Positions 57,821-64,000 of a DNA stretch of 64,000 bases are shown here, piece after piece. Location: contig CM037588.1 in assembly GCA_021018995.1 (NCBI GenBank), positions 142,659,725-142,723,724 of the forward strand, written 5' to 3'. Each line of letters starts with the position of its first letter. The stretch's first letter is position 1. The notes under the pieces were generated by a model. It had not been told where the DNA came from. It saw only the letters and a program-made list of their open reading frames with translations, and did no database searches. A program made the translations under genes and the position numbers. Origin of the DNA: Chloranthus sessilifolius (taxonomy: Eukaryota; Streptophyta; Magnoliopsida; Chloranthales; Chloranthaceae).

Positions 57821-58985
57821 CGTAGTAGAGAGGATGAACAGAATATTATTAGAAAAAATGCGGTGTATGTTGAATCATTCCGTTTTGAGTCATGGGTTCC
57901 GGGCAGAGGCAGTGAACACGATATGTTATTTGGTCAACCGGTCGCCTTCAACAGCACTAAACTCAACAACTGCAGATGAAGTTTGGTATGAAAGACACGA
58001 GAATTACTCTCACTTTAGGGTGTTTGGATGTGTGACATATGCATTACTTAAGAAAAGTGAACGCTTTAAGTTGGATCAAAAATTTAAAAAGTGTGTCTTG
58101 ATTGGCTATGGTGAATGAGTCAAAGGCTATCTTTTGTGGTATACACAATCTCACAAAGTGAGAGTTGAAAGGAATGTATATTACTTTCAACGAAGATGAT
58201 TTTTCGATGAAAAAGGTGGAAGATAAACCTCAGTCATCTGCTGAACCTCAGGTACAAGTCGATGTTGAAATGCATGAGCAAGATGAGAAGGATAATGAAG
58301 ACTCCGATGACACAATTTCTTAAGACTTGCAGCCCCAAGTACCGGTTCCGGTTCAGACTACCTTGAGAAGGTCAGAAAGGACGAAAAAATGTCATAAAAA
58401 ATTCAAGGACATGGTTCCTTTAACACTTGCACTTATCACAGAGAATGAGGAACCAAACACAGTTCAAAAAGCTCAGATGGATACAAATACAGTAAAGTGG
58501 CAGTTAGCTATGGAAGAAGAATGTCAGTCACTTTTAAAGAATGAGACTTAGGATCTCATGGAACTTCCTCAAGGGAAGAGTGCCATTGATTGTAAATGGT
58601 TCTTTTGAAAGAAAGAAGGTGATAAGAGTGAAACTCCGAAGTTCAAAGCAAAGCTAGTTGCAAAGGAATTTTATCAGAAAGAGGGTATTGATTATATTGA
58701 GATATTCTCTTCGGTTGCGAAGCACACTTTGATTCGCACATTGTTGGCAGTTGTTGCTCATAAAGATCTCGAACTAGAACAGAAGAATGTGAAAACAGTT
58801 TTTCTCCATAGAGATCTTTAGGAAGAGATTTATATGCAACAACCTAAAAGATTTGAAGTAGAAGGGTTAGAATCGCTCGTCTGGAGGTTGAAGGAATCCT
58901 TGCGTGGTCTCAAGCAGGCACTCAGGTAGTGGTACATGAAGTTTGATTCATATATGTCGAGCATAGGGTATCACAGGGGACAGTA
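57821..58985 (+). pseudogene. Tork-like Copia: integrase end and reverse transcriptase start
   Basis: ERMNRILLEKMRCMLNHSVL, then FRAEAVNTICYLVNRSPSTA and FRVFGCVTYALL complete the integrase. A linker follows, then RT from KWQLAMEEECQSLL, through KFKAKLVAKEF, IFSSVAKHTLIRTLLA and LKESLRGLKQALR to YMSSIGYHRG. Stops and shifts occur. It is cut at 58985 by the Sirevirus-like LTR, before the YVDD region. Confidence 0.75.
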
Positions 58986-59706
58986 TGTGAAAATTTGGGA
59001 TATTTAAGTTTTTTTTAATAATTGAAAATTTGAGATATTTAGGTTTTTTTAATATAATCTATTAAATTTATCAATTAAAATCTACTCACAATCATCACAC
59101 AATCAAAATAAGTACGCAAGACATTTTTAACGTGGAAAACCCATCACAGGCAAAAACCACGGGATCTATCTCAGATCCAAAAAGAAATTCACTATGAACA
59201 AAAAAAAACTTTACAGTGCTTCTTTGGAATGATATGCCCTAGCACTCCAATCACCAAACATGACAGCCTTTCTCCATCATACTATCCATAGTGAACATTT
59301 CCATCAACCTACGTTTCTTGCGAAGGTTCACTTGTCTCACACAAGTCTTACACTCTCAAACATGAAATCATAAAGACCCATAAACATCAAAGAGATTAAA
59401 GAATGAAATCAAAAGATGAAAAGTAATCTCAATGACAAAATTTTGGACTAACAAAAATTTTAGAATGAAGATTTTCGGATCAGTTACCAAACTGCCCGAA
59501 CTACCTAAAATTTATATGTTTTAGGATCACGGACGTCCGTGAATCACTCACGGTCGTCCGTGACAACGGACGTCCGTGAGTGTACTACGAACGACCGTGG
59601 GTCCAAAAATGACAAACCAATTTGTCAAACTTAATTACTTGGCAAAACTATTTCCTAAAGAAGCAATACTATTTTTTGGGTCATAATGGTGACAAAAAGT
59701 CTTACA
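58986..59706 (-). repeat. 3' LTR of Sirevirus-like element
   Basis: 721 bp. Plus-strand termini TGTGAAAATTT and AAAGTCTTACA form imperfect TG..CA inverted ends. Near 59528-59600 it holds two perfect and one near-perfect copies of the palindrome ACGGACGTCCGT. Confidence 0.7.
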
Positions 59707-59998
59707 ATCTCCCCCTTTGTCACAATCATGACAAAAAAATTTACAAGGATTGAAAAAATAGAAAATACAATACATTCATTTCCCTTGTAAGTCCTATACA
59801 TCAATCTAGAATGTAAATACAGAAATTACAACTCTATTTGCTCCCCCTAACTATTTGCCAAGTAAAAGTGTAACCTTAACACTATATTAGAAATTTATCT
59901 TTTAGTTGTAGCTCTTCACCTGTTGAAATAACCATAGAACACATTAATAGCACAAGTGAAATATAAAGAGTATCTCCCCCTTTTTGTCATAATGTGAC
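59707..59998 (-). promoter_or_regulatory. Three polypurine-tract-like motifs
   Basis: Plus strand: ATCTCCCCCTTTGT (59707-59720, next to the LTR), TTTGCTCCCCCTAAC (59837-59851) and TATCTCCCCCTTTTTGTC (59971-59988). The first and third share a longer context (TGTCA.AAT..TGAC). The one touching the LTR would prime plus-strand synthesis. Extra copies upstream are a described Sirevirus feature. Confidence 0.65.
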
Positions 59999-60195
59999 AA
60001 AGGGTACATTTAACCAGTGAAACTACATTCAAATATAAATTCTGAAGTTAAGCACAAATGAAGAAAACTTTTAACACCATATTAAAATTGAAAAGATTAA
60101 GACATGAAAAGAAGAATTACAGCATTACGAAAACATAATGTATCCTCAAACCAAAATAAAATTGTCAGAATTACAGCATTATAACAAAATAAACA

Positions 60196-61379
60196 TCATT
60201 CAGGAGGCGGAAAGTGTGCTCCTGGAGGCGGGAAGACATTGTTAAAATGATTCATCATCGCTTCAAAACCGTCAATCATTGTCATTTGTAACGAAGAAAT
60301 TTGCTCCCCATAGATATTGAAACCAGTTTCAATCCGATTAGATAAGTTTTGAATTTCAGAATGCATATGTTGCATCTCAGTATGCATCCTATCAAAATGT
60401 TGATCATAATAATGACCCTCTTGACCCTGATACGGAGGAACTAGTGGAGGAGCAGCGGCATCTTGAGGAAAACCTTCTTGAGCAGGAAAATCTTCTGCCT
60501 CATCCTCATCAGACGTTTCATCTAATAATTCAATATCGTCCAAATCTAGTGTAACCCTTTTCCCAATTTTTTTTAACTTACCTAATGGTGCCATGGCTCT
60601 AGAAGTAGCCAGAAAAGGAGGAAGAGTCATTTGAGACTCAACAATCTTGCTAATGATTATAGGAAAAGGAAGAGACATTTTAGAGGTATCATCCCTCATG
60701 CGTCGAATGATTAATTCAAAAATAATTGAAGATACACACAAAGGACGATTTTTGTCTAACAGGAACATTAGATAAATAATGTCCCAACGCACTTGATCTT
60801 TATTTCCCGCTCTTGGTGTAAGAGTGGCAAAAAGAACGTGGCGAAGCCATTGAAATTTCATTTTCAAGGAAGAATAGTGCAATGCAATTCCAGTGAGTTG
60901 AGACGGTACTTTGCACACATAGTCATAGACGGTGGAAGGACTAAACAGTGATTGAATTTGACTTTCATCTACAGGATAACTATACCCATTTTCATTTAAA
61001 GGAATGCCCAAGATTTCAGAGATAAGTAAAGGAGAAAAAGTGATTTGCTTACCAAAAATATAAGTCACTGCATAACACTCCATCCTACTCTCTACTATCT
61101 TGGCGTTGAGGAGATTAGCATAAAACAACGAACCACATCGGTGTAAGCAGAGCCCGTTAGAGAAAGAAGTGAAAGCCAACCCCGAGAAGCAAACATCTCA
61201 TACATATCATGATCTCTGAGAAATTTGTCAAGAACAACCCGTTCGACTATGAGATTTCGAGTAAGAAATAGACGTTGAAAACGTTCTTCATGGCTTTTAG
61301 AAGGAAAACGTTGAAGTTCATGCGATGAAGAAGAGGAAGAACCTTTAGATTTCTTAGAGTTTTTCCTATTTAGAGACAT
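60196..61379 (-). pseudogene. Third ORF of Sirevirus-like element, one frameshift
   Basis: Begins MSLNRKNSKKSKGSSSSSSH at 61379. The first frame runs to a stop at 61095. A second frame carries the rest from about 61125 to 60196, so a single-base shift in a T-rich spot near 61128 separates them. About 390 residues together. The first two-thirds (FYANLLNAKIVESRMECYAV, FGKQITFSPLLISEILGIPL, MKFQWLRHVLFATLTPR) matches the putative plant transposon protein domain common near plant retroelements. The C-terminal part is acidic (LLDETSDEDEAEDF), then a predicted coiled coil (MHTEMQHMHSEIQNLSNRIE) and a Pro-rich end. No convincing signal peptide or membrane span is visible, so an envelope role is not supported. 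Confidence 0.7.
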
Positions 61380-62670
61380 TCTTTATCTTTCGTTGAAATG
61401 GAAAGCACAGAGTGAAAAAAAATTTGAGTGAAAAATGAAGAAGACGGTTCAAAAAGCCGGTTTATAAAAAAATTTGAACGGACGTCCGTAAGAAGATCAC
61501 GGACGTCCGTAAGACCTTGAGATCCGTGGGAACAAAATTTAACCGCTTTAAGAAGACTTTGGAAATTGAACTGACGGACGTCCGTAGAGACAGTTGTCAG
61601 GTGTAATAACTGCAAAAAGACCGTTCGAACATTGGAAACTGTTTATATTCCGGACGTCCGTGGTAAAGTGTCAGAGAACCTATTGAAATCCAGACGTCCG
61701 TAGTGATTCACGGATGGCCGGGTGAAAATTTTTAGTTTGGGGTTGTGAATACGGACGTCCGTCTAGAATTCACGGACGTCCGTGACACTTACGAAATTTT
61801 TTTTTTTTTTTTTAAGAAAATTTTATAACATGTAATAAAATTTCATGTGAAAGAGTTAAAACATCCTAAAATGCATACGAAGCAATAAGAGTAGCTTAAA
61901 ATTCACTATTTTCTATACACATCATAGGTATTACATTACGAAAAAAATAGTTAACAAAGGAAGATTTTAAAAATCAAAGTTAATTGCAACAACAACATAT
62001 AGTCCAAATAATATTGAGACTCCCTTTTTTTTTTTTTTATAAATGTTCTCCATAAAAGAAAAGATACTCACACCTTTTTAAGCTTTCTAAAAGACCTTTT
62101 TAATAAGCTTTAGAACATTGACTCCCAACTAGTTAGTTTAGGGCAATAGATTTGAAGAAATTCCAACGATTTTACTTGCTCAAGTCAATTAGGCTACAAG
62201 GTAGAGTGAAAGAAAATTTGAATATTCAATCTGAAATTTACTTGCTTTCTATTCAACTCATTTAGCGAGGGTTAGGCCAATGACTCCTAATTCAGTTGAC
62301 TTAGGGCATTAAGTATAGAATACTCCACGGGCTTATTAACTCGAGTTGAAAAGGCAAACTGTAAGAAAAATCAGAAGAATACAGAACATTATTTGAACAA
62401 AAAAGTCAAGATTCAACATTTACCCAGAACATAAGCTTGTTGCAATGACTATTAATAAAAAATTCCTTTATATACTAACGATAATAAAAAAATACCTTGA
62501 TGATACAGAATAAAAGCCAATTAAGTGTAACTCAAAATAATACAAATGCATTCTTAGAAAATTTTATCACATGTTCACGTATGAAACTTTAAAACGTATC
62601 ATACATAATTATATAAAAATATCTGCGAAGAAAAAAAAAATATATATATATACAAGTGATGAAATAGTGA
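61380..62670 (-). other. Non-coding spacer between pol and third ORF
   Basis: Contains the main palindrome cluster (61478-61784) and poly-T/poly-A tracts near 61799-61813 and 62028-62039. Two similar blocks lie at about 62116-62150 and 62279-62312 (TGACTCC.AA.T, then AGTT.A.TTAGGGCA). No open frame of merit. Confidence 0.5.
61478..61784. repeat. Cluster of ACGGACGTCCGT palindromes
   Basis: Perfect copies at 61478-61489, 61499-61510, 61574-61585, 61751-61762 and 61772-61783. Near copies at about 61650-61661, 61690-61701 and 61709-61720. The core GACGTC is a bZIP C-box. They lie 100-405 bp upstream of the third ORF. More copies are in the 3' LTR. Confidence 0.8.
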
Positions 62671-63999
62671 TTAATCGATGAAACATAAACCAATGGATTT
62701 TCGAAGAAATTCAAATCGATCAAAATCCAACGATTTTGTAAAAATATCTGCTAATTGTAATTGTGTGTGTATGTGCTTCAGGAGAATAATTTTTTCTTCC
62801 ACCAAATCACGTATGAAGTGGTGTCGAATATCAATGTGTTTAGTCCTAGAATGTTGTACAGGATTTTCAGAAATACAAATAGCACTGGTGTTATCACAAA
62901 ACAAGGTCATTACACCTTGAGAAATCCCATAGTCAGACAACATTTGCTTCATCCATAAGAGTTGAGTGCACCCATTACCAGCAGAAATATATTCCGCTTC
63001 AGCAGTGGATAAAGAAACCGAAGCTTGTTTTTTGCTGAGCCAAGAAACAAGACAATTTCCGATATAAAAACAACCACCACTCGTGCTTTTACGATCATCA
63101 GAGTTACCGGCCCAATCAGAATCGGAAAAACCAATGATATGAGATGTGGTATCGAAAGGATACCAGAGACCTAACTCTAGTGTACCGTTAACATAACGAA
63201 TGATACGTTTAAGAATAGTTAGATGAGACTCCTTAGGGGCTGCCTGAAATCTAGTGCACATACCCACACTGTAAGCAATATCCGGTCTACTAGCAGTAAG
63301 ATAGAGAAGACTACCTATCATGCTTCTATAAAGTGTATCCCCTACAGTTTTACCATTTACATTTTTTATCAATTTCACTGACGTACTCATAGGGGTGCGG
63401 GCAGGTTTACTTGATTCCAAGCCAAATTTCTTAACAAGTTCTTTTGCATATTTAGATTGGGAAATAAAAATGCCAGTGGAACATTGTTTTATTTGGAGAC
63501 CTAAGAAGCAATTTAACTCACATAATAAACTCATTTCAAATTCATTGCTCATTAGAGTTTGAAATTTATGAGTATTTAAGTCTAATGTGGATCCAAAGAT
63601 AATGTCATCAACATAAATTTGAGCAACAGTTAAATTAGATGATTCTTCTTTCAAAAATAATGTTTTATCCACACTACCACGTTTAAAACCATTAGTGATT
63701 AGGTATTTTGTGAGTCTATCATACCAAGCACGAGGTGCTTGTTTCAAGCCATATAATGCCTTTTTAAGTTTAAATACATCATGAGAATGATGTGGATCTT
63801 CAAATCCTTTGGGTTGTTCCACATACACTTCCTCAGTCAAAAAACCATTTAAAAATGCACTCTTTACATCCATTTGGTATAATTTAAATTTTAAATGACA
63901 TGTCATTGCTAAGATTATGCGAATGGACTCAAGCCTAGCTACAGGAGCAAATGTTCCATGAAAATCAATACCTTCAACATGAGTGTACCCTTGAGCCAC
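62671..63999 (-). CDS. Sirevirus-like Copia pol, RT and RNase H (partial, open)
   Basis: 442 residues without a stop or shift, running off the window edge. [33 protein letters not shown] (catalytic Asp about residue 44), [16 protein letters not shown] and [10 protein letters not shown] (Asp-Asp at 131-132). RNase [31 protein letters not shown] (333-340), FCDNTSAI and [11 protein letters not shown]. It ends [16 protein letters not shown]. All visible catalytic motifs are kept, in contrast to the other retroelements here. Gag, protease, integrase and the RT start lie beyond the window, so activity cannot be judged. Confidence 0.9.
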   Translation of the reverse strand: MAQGYTHVEGIDFHGTFAPVARLESIRIILAMTCHLKFKLYQMDVKSAFLNGFLTEEVYVEQPKGFEDPHHSHDVFKLKKALYGLKQAPRAWYDRLTKYLITNGFKRGSVDKTLFLKEESSNLTVAQIYVDDIIFGSTLDLNTHKFQTLMSNEFEMSLLCELNCFLGLQIKQCSTGIFISQSKYAKELVKKFGLESSKPARTPMSTSVKLIKNVNGKTVGDTLYRSMIGSLLYLTASRPDIAYSVGMCTRFQAAPKESHLTILKRIIRYVNGTLELGLWYPFDTTSHIIGFSDSDWAGNSDDRKSTSGGCFYIGNCLVSWLSKKQASVSLSTAEAEYISAGNGCTQLLWMKQMLSDYGISQGVMTLFCDNTSAICISENPVQHSRTKHIDIRHHFIRDLVEEKIILLKHIHTQLQLADIFTKSLDFDRFEFLRKSIGLCFID

Positions 64000-64000
64000 C

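Larger units (their letters stand above)
47408..58985 (+). mobile_element. Tork/Tnt1-like Copia element, split by three insertions
   Basis: 5' LTR 47408-48095, PBS 48098-48110, gag 48125-48838, then a 6.5-kb Gypsy insertion. The zinc knuckle, protease and most of integrase follow at 55354-56400, then a 1.4-kb solo LTR, then the integrase end and RT at 57821-58985. A Sirevirus-like insertion begins at 58986. The 3' half, if preserved, is outside the window. Removing each insert with one copy of its 5-bp duplication realigns the frame. gag residues such as KFSGKNNFTLW and ALRMKASTRIHDHLNSFN suggest the Tork lineage. Confidence 0.8.
58986..64000 (-). mobile_element. Sirevirus-like Copia element (3' part)
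   Basis: On the minus strand: pol (from the window edge to 62671), about 1.3 kb non-coding, a third ORF (61379-60196), repeated polypurine tracts, and a 3' LTR (59706-58986). An extra ORF after pol and multiple polypurine tracts are known Sirevirus traits. It is inserted in the RT of the Tork-like element. The left 5-bp flank is CAGTA (58981-58985) and its partner lies outside the window. Confidence 0.75.

Noticed and set aside
60196..61379. Retroviral-type envelope gene
   Set aside because: No convincing signal peptide, membrane anchor or cleavage site. The homology is to a plant transposon protein domain.
47408..64000. Integrated plant pararetrovirus
   Set aside because: All polymerase pieces have Copia or Gypsy order with LTRs and 5-bp duplications. 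No movement or coat protein was recognised.

Overview
The window is nuclear DNA of a flowering plant: AT-rich, with GT..AG introns, oligo-CT and TA microsatellites, tRNA-derived SINEs, L1-type LINEs, hAT, PIF/Harbinger-like and CACTA-like elements, and several classes of LTR retrotransposon. Nothing in it fixes the species. The transposon load and LTRs of about 2 kb suggest a large genome.

I find two host genes. (1) 3702-5200 (+) is a three-exon gene for a 324-residue SPOROCYTELESS/SPEAR (TIE) family co-repressor, with a SPEAR motif near the N-terminus and an LDLSLKL EAR motif at the C-terminus. (2) 27621-14247 (-) is a five-exon gene for a 267-residue PLAC8 (Cys-rich, two-helix membrane) protein. 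Its second intron is about 10.4 kb and full of transposon debris. Exon junctions of both genes were placed by eye from splice signals and family fit.

Layout: 1-3050, nested small DNA transposons. 3050-5260, the SPEAR-type gene. 5500-13321, dispersed MITEs, one hAT element with a perfect 8-bp target duplication, and a LINE 3' end. 14247-27621, the PLAC8 gene, whose introns hold SINEs, two LINE relics, an LTR element, hAT MITEs and three tandem duplications. 28041-39181, MITEs, a dead hAT transposase, a W-box-rich PIF-like element and a Copia 5' fragment. 39641-46035, a SINE split by a 6.2-kb Copia element (minus strand). 47408-58985, a Tork/Tnt1-like Copia element (plus strand) invaded three times: by a 6.5-kb Gypsy element with a chimeric Tat/Athila interior, by a 1.4-kb probable solo LTR, and by a Sirevirus-like Copia element (58986 to beyond 64000, minus strand). 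The Sirevirus-like element carries a third ORF and clusters of a 12-bp palindrome.

The most interesting signals are the palindrome clusters in the Sirevirus-like element, the W-box-rich PIF-like element, the chimeric Gypsy element, the Copia element with no room for a primer-binding site, and the PLAC8 gene stretched by transposons. I saw no CRISPR array, rRNA gene, genuine tRNA gene or integrated plant virus.
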